From assembly GCA_025922945.1 (NCBI GenBank), contig JAICGW010000009.1, forward strand, positions 1 to 46,049: a DNA stretch of 46,049 nucleotides, in the 5' to 3' direction. The notes beneath the pieces are model-generated. The model was not told the DNA's origin and ran no database searches. It worked only from the letters and a program-made list of their open reading frames with translations. Every line of letters begins with the position of its first letter. The first letter of the stretch is position 1. Source of the stretch: Acidimicrobiia bacterium (GTDB taxonomy: Bacteria; Actinomycetota; Acidimicrobiia; Spongiisociales; ZC4RG35). Shown in pieces: positions 9,585-18,993 of this stretch. A program made the translations under genes and the position numbers.

Positions 9585-10766
9585 TCAGTGGTTGGAGGCG
9601 GTTTCGATGCGACCGGTGCGGTGACGAAGAGGATCGTGCTGGGGTGCATCGCCATTGGTTCCGATCGGCAGCCAGACGATGGTTGTCGCTCCCTGGCCGG
9701 GCTCGGAGTAGATCTGAAATGATCCCCCGTGCATCTGGGCGACGTGTTCGACGATCCCCAAACCGAAACCGGAAGTGACAAAGGATGACTCGAACCCCGG
9801 TCCCTCGTCGGACACGGCCAGATAGGCCCAATTGCCAGATCGGCCCGATCCCACCTCGACCTTGGCCCCCGGAGTGGAAGCCTTGAGGGAGTTGTCGACG
9901 AGGTTGCTCAGGGCCCGGCTTAAAGACACCAGATCCCCGTGTACCTCCGCCTCCCCGGCGATCTCGGTTAGCCCCACTCCGAGGTCGTTGGCCGCGGCCC
10001 GATAGTCCTCCACCGCGGTCCGGACGAGCGCCGAAAGGTCGACTTGGACCATGGTCGCCTGCCCGGCCTGGAAGCGCGCCGCCGCCAGCAGACCCTCGAT
10101 CATGGCGCTCATCCGTTCGGCGTTACGGGCGATGATCTCGCCCGTGGCCTTCCACTCCTCGAGTGAGGAATCGGGATCGTCGAGAGTGACTTCGACATTG
10201 GAACGGATAACAGAAAGCGGGGTACGAAGGTCATGCGACGTGTCGGCCAGAAAGCTCCGTTGGGCCCTGAAGGCACCCTCGAGCCGATCGAGCATCGAGT
10301 CGAAAGTGCTTCCCAGCCGGGTCAGCTCGTCGTTCGGACCTACGAGGCCGATACGGCGAGAAAGATCGGAGGCCTCGATCTCCCTGGCTACCTGGGTGAT
10401 TCGATCCACTGGGGCGAGGGCCCGGCCGGCCAGCACCCACCCCACCCCAAGAGAGATCAGAAAAAGGAATCCGAGGCCGATCAGCGTGTAGAGGGCCAGC
10501 CTTTCCACCACGTACTGGTTGAAGATGCTCTCGAGCGTGCGCACTTCGGCCTCTTCGAAACGGGGGTCGAGGACCAGGCGGTACTGGCCGAGCTGCATCT
10601 GCCGACCGCGCAGGATGAGCCGGGTTTCGGTTTGCGTCGTGAGCTGCCAACGAATGGCGACATAGATAAGCGCCAATACCAGACCCCCGAGACCGAAGAC
10701 CACCGCCGAATAGAGAAGGGAGAGACGAAAGCGGATCGAGCGAAAGAACTGGCGACGTTGGCTCAT
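9585..10766 (-). CDS. HAMP-domain sensor histidine kinase
   Basis: Two TM segments, HAMP, H-box SFLADTSHDLRTPLSVIRSN, N-box NLVDNSLKAS, DEGPGF. Confidence 0.95.
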   Translation of the reverse strand: MSQRRQFFRSIRFRLSLLYSAVVFGLGGLVLALIYVAIRWQLTTQTETRLILRGRQMQLGQYRLVLDPRFEEAEVRTLESIFNQYVVERLALYTLIGLGFLFLISLGVGWVLAGRALAPVDRITQVAREIEASDLSRRIGLVGPNDELTRLGSTFDSMLDRLEGAFRAQRSFLADTSHDLRTPLSVIRSNVEVTLDDPDSSLEEWKATGEIIARNAERMSAMIEGLLAAARFQAGQATMVQVDLSALVRTAVEDYRAAANDLGVGLTEIAGEAEVHGDLVSLSRALSNLVDNSLKASTPGAKVEVGSGRSGNWAYLAVSDEGPGFESSFVTSGFGLGIVEHVAQMHGGSFQIYSEPGQGATTIVWLPIGTNGDAPQHDPLRHRTGRIETASNH

Positions 10767-11437
10767 GAGCGCAGGACGTACCCGCGACCTGGCACGGTTT
10801 CGATCGGATTTGGCTCACCGAGTTTCTTTCGCAGATTGGAGACCGTGACCCGAACGGTATTGGTGAATGGATCTGCCATCTCATCCCAGACGTGTTCGAG
10901 CAGGGTCTCCTGCGGCATCACCTCGTCGACATGCGCCATCAGGAATTCGAGCAGCGAGAACTCCTTGGCGGTGAGAGCGAGAGAGGCACCTCCGCGGGTG
11001 GCAATAAACCGAGCTGGATCGAGGGAAAGACTTCCCACGCGGAGAACCGGGGACGCGCCTTCGTCTCGTCGGAGAAGCGCTCGAGTCCGGGCCGCCAGCT
11101 CGGCCAAGGCAAACGGCTTCACCAGATAGTCGTCGGCGCCGGCATCGAGTCCGGCGACTCGATCATCAATGTCGTCGCGAGCTGTCAGCATCAGCACCCG
11201 GGGGCGGCGCGACTCGAAGGTGGGAAGGTCTCCGTCGACCAGGCGACGGCAGAGCTCCAGGCCCGATCCGTCGCCCAGATTCCAATCAAGAATCGCCAGG
11301 TCGTAGCCGTTGCCACGGAGCTTTTCCTCCGCCTTCATCGCTCCCCCGGCCACGTCCACCGCATATCCGTGGCGACGCAAACCGCGGGCAATGGCATCGG
11401 CCAGATCGGCTTCGTCCTCGACGACCAGAAGGCGCAT
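10763..11437 (-). CDS. OmpR-family response regulator
   Basis: MRLLVVEDEADLADAIARGL...LDWNLGDGSG...LVKPFALAELAAR plus C-terminal winged helix. Start set at ATG 11437; the ORF-track extension to 11737 is unlikely. Confidence 0.95.
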   Translation of the reverse strand: MRLLVVEDEADLADAIARGLRRHGYAVDVAGGAMKAEEKLRGNGYDLAILDWNLGDGSGLELCRRLVDGDLPTFESRRPRVLMLTARDDIDDRVAGLDAGADDYLVKPFALAELAARTRALLRRDEGASPVLRVGSLSLDPARFIATRGGASLALTAKEFSLLEFLMAHVDEVMPQETLLEHVWDEMADPFTNTVRVTVSNLRKKLGEPNPIETVPGRGYVLRS

Positions 11438-11551
11438 GCCCGAAACGCTACCGAGCGGAAATAAGTAGGCGCTAAACGTCCGTCGTTGAAGCGGAGCGGG
11501 GACTGAACCGAATGCCAAGAGAATTTTCGCCGCCTGGAGTAGCTTCAGGAG

Positions 11552-12268
11552 ATGGTCGACTGGAAGCTCTATCAAGCGGTTCTCTTCGACCTCGACGGAG
11601 TGCTCACGGACACCGCACGAGTCCACGCCAAGGCCTGGAAAGAAACCTTCGACGAATTCCTGGGGGCGAACGATCAGCCTCCGTTCACGATCGAGGGCGA
11701 CTATCGGACGTTTGTGGATGGCCGTCCTCGATACCAAGGCGTGGCTACGTTCTTGGCCTCCCGCGGCATTGCCCTGCCTTGGGGCGAGCCGAGCGACGGC
11801 CCTGACGAAGAAACCATATGTGGGGTCGGCAATCGCAAGAATGAGCTAGTGAATCAGCTGATCGCCACCAATGGAGTGGCCGTGTACCCGGGCTCTCTGC
11901 GTTTGATCGAGTACCTGGCGGACAGGAATCTGAAAATGGGAGTGGTGACGTCCTCGGCCAACGCGCGGACGGTCCTGGCGGGAGCGAATCTGGAAAGGTT
12001 TTTTGAGGTGCGGGTCGACGGCGAATTAGCGGCCAAGCTGGGCCTGGCGGGAAAGCCTCATCCCGACCCTTTCCTCACGGCGGCCGAACTTCTTGCGGTC
12101 GATCCCAGCGACACAGTGGTTTTGGAGGACGCCACGAGCGGGGTCGCCGCGGGAAAGGCGGGCGGGTTCGGATTGGTGGTCGGGGTCAATCGCCATGATG
12201 ATGCTCAAGCCCTGCGGGAGGCCGGTGCGGACGTCGTTGTCGAAGATCTCGGAGCCTTGGTCGGCTGA
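11552..12268 (+). CDS. Beta-phosphoglucomutase family HAD hydrolase
   Basis: LFDLDGVLTDTARVHAKAWKETFDEFL; KPHPDPFLTAAELL; VLEDATSGVAAGKAGGFGLVVGV. Confidence 0.92.
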   Translation: MVDWKLYQAVLFDLDGVLTDTARVHAKAWKETFDEFLGANDQPPFTIEGDYRTFVDGRPRYQGVATFLASRGIALPWGEPSDGPDEETICGVGNRKNELVNQLIATNGVAVYPGSLRLIEYLADRNLKMGVVTSSANARTVLAGANLERFFEVRVDGELAAKLGLAGKPHPDPFLTAAELLAVDPSDTVVLEDATSGVAAGKAGGFGLVVGVNRHDDAQALREAGADVVVEDLGALVG

Positions 12269-12270
12269 CG

Positions 12271-14511
12271 GTGATCATCCAATCGGCCTTTGGCGAGGAC
12301 GTCTGGTCACTTACTTGGTCGGGGCTGCGAGAGGTCGCCGCTCTCGAGTCGATCTTCTCCTTGGCAAACGGCTTTCTTGGTGTGAGGGCCAGTTTCGAAC
12401 AGGGTCCGCCCGCCCATCAACCGGGCTCGCTGATCAACGGCTTTCACGAGGTTTGGCTCATCACGTATGCCGAACCGGGGTACGGATACGCCAACGTCGG
12501 GCAGACCATTCTGTATGTGCCGGACGCTATCGAGTTGGCCTACCTCGAGGACGAATACCCTCGCCCGCTCGACGATGCCGAGGTGGAGCGGCGCCTCGAT
12601 CTGCGGCGAGGAACCGTCAGCACCGTGGTGCGATGGGCCGACCTCGAGCTTCGCTGGGAGCGACTGGTTTCGCTGGTTCATCCGGGGGTGCTGGCGATCA
12701 GGGTCGAGGGAGGTGGGCCGGAATCGCAATTCGCCTCGGGATGGCGCTACCGGCACGACATCGACGATGCCGACACAGTTGAACTGGTCTTCGATCCCCG
12801 CAGCGCTCGCACCCTTCCAACCCGCGCTCTCAGCGCCGGGGATCTGATCACCGCCGACGGAATCCCCCAGACAGTCTTTCGCACCCTGGCCTCCGATCTA
12901 TCCCTGTCGGTCGCTACCGACCACAAGGCCGACGTTGTCAAGATCAGCCGCTTCGAGGTAGACGAGCTCGACGTTCTGACTCAAGGCCCCACGGTGGAAA
13001 AGCGAGTCGCCTATGTGAGGGGAGCTGCTCTGGGCGCCGCCGCGACCGTTCTCAACGGGGTTCCCGACTTCGCCGGCCTGGCCATCGAGCAAGAGGATCA
13101 CCTCGCTGCCTTTTGGGAAACAGCGGCGGTGAAGATCGGGGCCGGACCGCGCCTCCAACAAGCAATCAACTGGAACATCTTCCAACTCCACCAGTCCTCA
13201 GCTCATCTCGCCAATACCGGCGTCCCGGCCAAAGGCCTCTCCGGGCGCGGATACGAAGGTCACTATTTCTGGGACAGCGAGATCTTCGTTCTGCCATTTA
13301 TCGCCCATATCGATCCTCCGGCCGCCGCCCGTCTCATCGCCTTCCGGCATTCGATCTTGCCGGCTGCCCGCGAGCGAGCGGCGATCCTGAACCAGAACGG
13401 GGCTTTGTTCCCCTGGCGCACCATCTCCGGGGAAGAAGCATCCTCCTACTACGAAGCAGGAACCGCTCAATACCACATCAACGCCGACATCGTCTATGGG
13501 ATCGAGTCATATCTCCTCGCCACCAACGATCACCAGATCCTGATCGATTACGGGGTCGAGATCGCCGTCGAGACTGCCCGCTTGTGGGCCGACCTCGGAC
13601 ACTTCGAAGGCGACTCTTTCCACTTCTCAACCGTCACCGGCCCGGATGAATACTCAGCTTTGGTTGATGACAATGCCTATACCAACTTGATGGCTCGCTT
13701 CAACCTGGAGCGAGCCGTGGAATGGACAAGGTGGATGGAGGCGCAGCATCCAGATGAGTTCGCCCGTCTCGCCGAAGTTCTCGAACTCGAGGCTGGCGAG
13801 GTCGACTCATGGCAGCAGATCTCGACCGCCGTGTTCATACCGCACGATGCCGAGCGCAACCTCACCCCTCAAGATGCACGCTTCTTCTATCGCAAACCTT
13901 GGGACTGGAGCGTCCCCCGTTCTCAGCATCCCCTCTTGTTGTTCTTTCACCCTCTGGTGATCTATCGCCACCAGGTACTCAAACAGGCCGACGTGGTGAT
14001 GGCGATGTACCTATTGCCCGGACTTTTTTCGCCCGAGTTGACCAGAAGCAACTTCGACTTCTACGACCCCTTGACCACCCGAGACTCTTCCCTCTCGGCT
14101 CCGATCCAGGCTGCGGTCGCCGCCCGGGTTGGGTACCTGAAACCAGCGCTCTCCTATTTCGAAGAAGCGGCCGTGCTTGACTTGGAAAACCGAGCCGGCA
14201 ACACCGCCGATGGACTTCATCTCGCCACCGCCGGTGGCACCTGGCAGGCGCTGATCTACGGGTTCGGGGGGTTCACCCACGACCCCTCCGGAGCCCGCTT
14301 TGACCCCCGCCTGCCGCCATCCTGGAGCGAACTCGAGTTCAACGTGCGCATCAAGGGGTCGCTGGTCCACGTTGCTTTGAGGGAAGAGACGCTGACACTG
14401 GCGTTGCTGTCCGGCGAGCCAGTGAAAGTGAGGGTTCGCGACGAGGAGGTGAGCGTCACCTCGGAGGGCCAGGACTACCCGGTTCCCAGCAGATGGATTG
14501 AATCGGGTTGA
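12271..14511 (+). CDS. Glycoside hydrolase family 65 protein (disaccharide phosphorylase)
   Basis: 746 aa; LANGFLGVRASFEQG, GLSGRGYEGHYFWDSEIFVLPF, VTGPDEYSALVDDNAYTN. Starts 2 bp after the beta-PGM stop. Confidence 0.93.
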   Translation: MIIQSAFGEDVWSLTWSGLREVAALESIFSLANGFLGVRASFEQGPPAHQPGSLINGFHEVWLITYAEPGYGYANVGQTILYVPDAIELAYLEDEYPRPLDDAEVERRLDLRRGTVSTVVRWADLELRWERLVSLVHPGVLAIRVEGGGPESQFASGWRYRHDIDDADTVELVFDPRSARTLPTRALSAGDLITADGIPQTVFRTLASDLSLSVATDHKADVVKISRFEVDELDVLTQGPTVEKRVAYVRGAALGAAATVLNGVPDFAGLAIEQEDHLAAFWETAAVKIGAGPRLQQAINWNIFQLHQSSAHLANTGVPAKGLSGRGYEGHYFWDSEIFVLPFIAHIDPPAAARLIAFRHSILPAARERAAILNQNGALFPWRTISGEEASSYYEAGTAQYHINADIVYGIESYLLATNDHQILIDYGVEIAVETARLWADLGHFEGDSFHFSTVTGPDEYSALVDDNAYTNLMARFNLERAVEWTRWMEAQHPDEFARLAEVLELEAGEVDSWQQISTAVFIPHDAERNLTPQDARFFYRKPWDWSVPRSQHPLLLFFHPLVIYRHQVLKQADVVMAMYLLPGLFSPELTRSNFDFYDPLTTRDSSLSAPIQAAVAARVGYLKPALSYFEEAAVLDLENRAGNTADGLHLATAGGTWQALIYGFGGFTHDPSGARFDPRLPPSWSELEFNVRIKGSLVHVALREETLTLALLSGEPVKVRVRDEEVSVTSEGQDYPVPSRWIESG

Positions 14512-14538
14512 CTCAACTTCGGCTTGGATCTGGCTTGA

Positions 14539-15243
14539 TTAACGGCTGAGGCTGCGGCCGCCGCCGATCGTGATCACCTCGCCAGTGATGTAGGTAGCGG
14601 AAGCGAGATAGGAAACGAGCGCCGCTACTTCTTCGGGTGCGCCCATCCTCTGCATGGGAATAGCAGCCACCATCTTCTCGCGGACTTCGGCCGGAATGGA
14701 TTTGGTCATCTCGGTTCCGATCAGCCCGGGGGCGATGGCATTGACCCGGATCCGCGGCGCCAGGCGCAGGGCATAGGCACGGGTCAGGCCCACGAGCCCA
14801 CCCTTCGACATCGAGTAGTTGTACTGGCCGAAGTTGCCCAGGTAGGCGCGCGAGCTGATGTTGACGATGGCCCCGGCTTCCATCAGCGGATGGAGCCTTT
14901 CGACCAGGCGGAGCGGGGCGCCGAGGTTCACGTCCATGACCAAGTCGAAATTCTCCTCCGAGAGGTTCGTCAGCCGGGCATCGCGGGTGATACCGGCGTT
15001 GTTCACGACCAATTCCAGCGAACCGAGCTCCAGGACTTCGGCATGCACCGCCCGGATCCCCCCCTCGGTCGTGAGATCGGCTTGGACCGCTCGAACCATC
15101 GTCGAGGTCTCGAGATCGGCCGCCACCTTGGCCAGGGCCGGCGCCATGTCGACCAGGATCAGCCGCCGACCCTCCTCAGCCAGACGGTGGCTGATCGCGG
15201 TTCCGATCCCTCCCGCCGCGCCGGTGACCACCGCCCAGCTCAC
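14539..15243 (-). CDS. SDR family oxidoreductase (FabG-like ketoreductase)
   Basis: VTGAAGGIGTAISHRLAEEG, NNAGI, YNYSMSKGGLVGLTRAYA. GTG start at 15243. Confidence 0.92.
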   Translation of the reverse strand: MSWAVVTGAAGGIGTAISHRLAEEGRRLILVDMAPALAKVAADLETSTMVRAVQADLTTEGGIRAVHAEVLELGSLELVVNNAGITRDARLTNLSEENFDLVMDVNLGAPLRLVERLHPLMEAGAIVNISSRAYLGNFGQYNYSMSKGGLVGLTRAYALRLAPRIRVNAIAPGLIGTEMTKSIPAEVREKMVAAIPMQRMGAPEEVAALVSYLASATYITGEVITIGGGRSLSR

Positions 15244-15662
15244 GGCAGTGCCTTTCCGAGATGACTACCACCCAAGTGCACCAACTCGCCCCGGGGACCG
15301 CCCGCCAGCAGGTGTCGGACCCAGGTGGAGATTGATTCGAGGCTCGATTCCCTCTCCATCGCCAGGGTGTTGACCGTGCTTTCCCTCAATTCGAGACTGG
15401 CGGTGCGGGCACCCGAGAGCAGGGCCGTGGCCACAATCGCCGCTCCGATCCCGTCGCGACCGAGCAGGTCGTCACCGCGGACGACATAAACGATCGGCTC
15501 TCCGCGGATCGCCGCCGCCTTCGTCATCGAAAACGCCTCGGCGAGCTCTTCACGGATGTCGTCCCAGCTATCGGCGACGTCGGGATCGGCAACGAAGACC
15601 AAGCCCGGCCCATCGGAGTCGAGCGCGGCTGCCAGCGATTGGTCGCGGCAGCGGACGTTCAA
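15240..15662 (-). CDS. Small protein resembling a degenerate SDR/flavodoxin-like N-terminal domain of FabG4-type reductases
   Basis: 140 aa from TTG 15662 (TTGA overlap with upstream stop). VYVVRGDDLLGRDGIGAAIVATALLSGARTASLELRESTVNTLAME is SDR-like but lacks the YxxxK motif. Confidence 0.6.
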   Translation of the reverse strand: MNVRCRDQSLAAALDSDGPGLVFVADPDVADSWDDIREELAEAFSMTKAAAIRGEPIVYVVRGDDLLGRDGIGAAIVATALLSGARTASLELRESTVNTLAMERESSLESISTWVRHLLAGGPRGELVHLGGSHLGKALP

Positions 15663-16867
15663 GGCTCGCTCCCATCGAGGGCCACACCCGCCGCGACTAG
15701 CTCGCTCACGTCCGGATCGGACCAACCGAGGTCGCGGAGGACGGCGACGGTGTGTTGACCCAACATCGGGGGAGCGACCTGCGATCGGGCGGAGACGCCG
15801 TTGAGACGGAGGGGCGAGCCTTGCATGCGAAACGTGCCGATCCGCGGATGAGACATGTCCACCACCATCTCGTTCACGATCACCTGCTGGTCGGCGAAAA
15901 CCTCCTCCATACCGAGGATTTGTCCAGCGGGAACCCCGGCCTCATCGAGCAGTTTCAGCCAGTGGCTCGTCGTCTCGCCTGCGAAGACCTCCTGGAGGAT
16001 GGCCGCAAGTTCGTCACGGTGGCGGACTCGCAGCTCGTTGGTGGCGAACCGCGCATCGGTGTCGACGTGTTCGAGGCGGAGCGCTCGACACGTGTCGACG
16101 AAATGCCGATCCGACACCACTGCCAGATTGACGTAGCCGTCGGCGGTACGGAAGCTCTGATTGGGCCCGGTTACCGGCGAGGCGGTGCCTGTCCGCTCCG
16201 GTTGTCTCTGGCTGGTGAAGTAGAGGGCGTTCCAGGTGGCTTGGGCGGCGATGATTCCGTCTCGCAGCGATATCTCGACCAGGGCGCCCTGGCCTCCATG
16301 CCGGCCGCCGCCACCGGCGAGAGCCGCCGTGATTGCCAATGCGGCGTTGGTGCCGGCGAGGAAGTCGCCGATGGTGGTGGCGGTCTTGTGCGGCCCCTCG
16401 CCTGGATCGCCGGTGATCGACATCATTCCCGACTCGCCCTGGAATATGAGGTCGATCCCGGGACGGTGGGAGGCGGGGCCATTGCTTCCGAAGGCGCTTA
16501 TGACCGCCACCACCAGGTGGGGCGCCATCGTCTGTAGTGCTTCGGCACCCAGGCCCATCCGCTCCATGGCCCCTAGGCGCAGATTGCTGAGGACCACGTC
16601 CGACTGCTGACACAGCTGCGCCAACAACGCTTTCACTCTCTCGTCCTTGGGGTCGACGGCCAGGCTGAGCTTGCCGCGGTTGACCCCGAGAAAGAAGGCG
16701 CTCTCAACACCGTAGAAAGGCCCGATCGCGCGGGCGAGATCTCCGGACAAGGGCTCGACCTTGATTACCTCGGCCCCCAGGTCAGCGAGGAGCATCCCGC
16801 AGTAGGGAGCCGCCACCAGATTTCCGAATTCGATTACGCGCACGCCTGCGAGAGGGGCGCCGATCAC
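15659..16867 (-). CDS. CaiB/BaiF CoA-transferase family protein
   Basis: [49 protein letters not shown] start 16867 overlaps the thiolase stop (GTGA). Confidence 0.94.
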   Translation of the reverse strand: MIGAPLAGVRVIEFGNLVAAPYCGMLLADLGAEVIKVEPLSGDLARAIGPFYGVESAFFLGVNRGKLSLAVDPKDERVKALLAQLCQQSDVVLSNLRLGAMERMGLGAEALQTMAPHLVVAVISAFGSNGPASHRPGIDLIFQGESGMMSITGDPGEGPHKTATTIGDFLAGTNAALAITAALAGGGGRHGGQGALVEISLRDGIIAAQATWNALYFTSQRQPERTGTASPVTGPNQSFRTADGYVNLAVVSDRHFVDTCRALRLEHVDTDARFATNELRVRHRDELAAILQEVFAGETTSHWLKLLDEAGVPAGQILGMEEVFADQQVIVNEMVVDMSHPRIGTFRMQGSPLRLNGVSARSQVAPPMLGQHTVAVLRDLGWSDPDVSELVAAGVALDGSEP

Positions 16868-18075
16868 ACCCTTTCCACCACGACCGCGCTGCCCTGACCC
16901 ACTCCCACACACATAGTCGCCAGCCCGAACCGACCTTCCCGCTTCTTCAATTCGTGAACCAGGGTCGTGATGATCCGCGCGCCCGAGGCGCCGAGAGGAT
17001 GCCCGAGGGCGATCGCCCCACCGTTGACATTGACGCGCTCGGGATCGAGATCGAGGAGCCGCATGGTCGCCACCGCCTGGGAGGCAAAAGCCTCGTTGAC
17101 TTCGATCAGATCGAGATCGCCAGCCTCGAGCTCGGCACGTTGCAAGGCCTTTTCGCTGGCGGGGACCGTTCCGATTCCCATTACATCAGGATGAACCCCG
17201 GCCGCCGCCCCGGCGACGATCCGGGCAGCCGGTGCGAGTCCGTGCCGTTCGAGCCCCGCCTCCGTGGCCAAGAGCAGGGCCGCCGCCCCATCGTTCATCG
17301 GCGAAGAATTCCCTGCCGTGACCGTGCCTTCTGACCTGAACACCGATGGCAGCCGGCCCAGAACATCGAGGGTGGTGTCCGCGCGCGGCCCCTCGTCACA
17401 AACGATCAAAGTCACCGAACGTCGGCGATGGTCCACGGGTACCTCGAGTGGCTCGATCTCCTCTTTGAATCGATCGCTCCGCTGGGCCGCCACTGCCTTT
17501 TCGTGACTGGTCAGGGCGAATTGGTCTTGAGCTTCCCGTGAGATCCCGTATTTTTCGGCGACCACCTCGGCGGTCATGCCCAGCGTGATAGGTGGGTACA
17601 ACTCTTCCATCAACGGGTTGGTAAGGCGCCATCCAAGAACGGTGTCGACCATCCCCGGCGCCCCAACCTGGAAGCCGATTTCGGGTTTCGGAGTCACGTA
17701 TGGTGCCCGGCTCATCGACTCAGAGCCGCCGGCCACCATCACCTCGCCCCACCCCGCTCCCAGGGCATGGGTTGCAGAGATCACTGCCTGCATGCCGGAT
17801 GCACAAAGCCGGTTGACGGTCGCTCCGGGAACCTCGACTGGGAGTCCGGCGAGCAGGGCGGCCATGCGGGCGACGTTGCGATTGTCCTCACCGGCCTGAT
17901 TGGCGGCTCCCCAGACCACGTCCTCAATGGCGGAGGGGTCGAGATCGGGCTGGCGAGCGAGAAGACGGCTGATGGCGTGGGCAGCCAAATCATCTGGTCG
18001 AACCAGTGCGAGTTGTCCGCCGAGCTTTCCCATCGGCGTACGGCAGGCATCGACGATGAAAACCTCAGTCACCAT
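16864..18075 (-). CDS. Thiolase (acetyl-CoA C-acyltransferase family)
   Basis: Catalytic motifs [31 protein letters not shown] and [13 protein letters not shown]. Confidence 0.95.
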   Translation of the reverse strand: MVTEVFIVDACRTPMGKLGGQLALVRPDDLAAHAISRLLARQPDLDPSAIEDVVWGAANQAGEDNRNVARMAALLAGLPVEVPGATVNRLCASGMQAVISATHALGAGWGEVMVAGGSESMSRAPYVTPKPEIGFQVGAPGMVDTVLGWRLTNPLMEELYPPITLGMTAEVVAEKYGISREAQDQFALTSHEKAVAAQRSDRFKEEIEPLEVPVDHRRRSVTLIVCDEGPRADTTLDVLGRLPSVFRSEGTVTAGNSSPMNDGAAALLLATEAGLERHGLAPAARIVAGAAAGVHPDVMGIGTVPASEKALQRAELEAGDLDLIEVNEAFASQAVATMRLLDLDPERVNVNGGAIALGHPLGASGARIITTLVHELKKREGRFGLATMCVGVGQGSAVVVERV

Positions 18076-18089
18076 ACGAAAGTTAGTTG

Positions 18090-18941
18090 CTAGCCCGTGG
18101 GAGCAAGGACGACCGAGAGCAACGCCTTGCCGCCGAGAACGCCAGATCGAAGCCGGTACGTGATCGGGCCGACCGTGGTTTCCCCATCGAGACCAGCCGT
18201 CAGCGGTCGATCGGGGTCAACTCCCAGCTCTTCCAGCACCTGGCGCCGCCCCAGACCATCGAGTTCCGGGTTGACCGTGGCGATCAGAATCCCCCAGCTC
18301 GCCAGAACCGCGTCGCCATCTTCGGACTCCGACGTGGGGGCGGCCGCGATCATCATCGATCGCACGACTCCCGTAGCTGGCGATTCGGTGGCGTAGATCA
18401 CCAGGCCGGGCCGGAGGTTCATCTGCAGCCGGTTGGGACCCGGCTGCTCGAGGAGAAAGAGCTCGAGATTGAGCGTGCTCGCCGCTTCGTTCCAGCGAGC
18501 GGTGACTTCGTCAACGCCACCGGCGAAGACAGCCGGCATCGCCGGCAGTGTCGTGGGGACCGCACTGAGCAGGCCGGGTGTGGGTTGATCTCGCGCCACC
18601 GCGGCGCTGACGACGATGGCGGCGACGATCAACCCCATGCCAGCGACTACCCATTTGGCTATGCCGTCGTTCGACTCAACTTTGGTTGCGGCTTGAAGAG
18701 GCGACCATCGCCGGGCGATCTCGCTTTGAAGGACGCCCGGTTGATCGGTAGTAAATAGAGCCTCGTCGCCGTCGATGGCGAGCCGAAAATCATTGCCCTG
18801 CGGAATTATCCGACAGTCGGTCAGCGGCCAAGTCCCGATCGGCTCGGCATCGGCGATGATCGTCACCCCGTCGTCGGCTAAGCGGAGCGTTGCCTCAAGC
18901 GGAGGCTGGTCATCGAGTCGCAACGCCCCGATGTAATCCAT
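18090..18941 (-). CDS. Hypothetical single-pass membrane protein
   Basis: 283 aa with one TM (WVVAGMGLIVAAIVVSAAVA) between two soluble domains; long uninterrupted ORF. Confidence 0.7.
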   Translation of the reverse strand: MDYIGALRLDDQPPLEATLRLADDGVTIIADAEPIGTWPLTDCRIIPQGNDFRLAIDGDEALFTTDQPGVLQSEIARRWSPLQAATKVESNDGIAKWVVAGMGLIVAAIVVSAAVARDQPTPGLLSAVPTTLPAMPAVFAGGVDEVTARWNEAASTLNLELFLLEQPGPNRLQMNLRPGLVIYATESPATGVVRSMMIAAAPTSESEDGDAVLASWGILIATVNPELDGLGRRQVLEELGVDPDRPLTAGLDGETTVGPITYRLRSGVLGGKALLSVVLAPTG

Positions 18942-18993
18942 GGACCAATTATCGACTGAGCGACCACCCCAATAAAGGATCGCCGGAACTCAG

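Noticed and set aside
9577-9588. 12-bp palindrome CTGAGCGCTCAG spanning the kinase stop codon
   Set aside because: Perfect but short; overlaps coding sequence and no partner site found, so not claimed as an operator.
10233-11129. 298-aa plus-strand ORF spanning kinase and regulator genes
   Set aside because: Antisense shadow across two well-supported genes.
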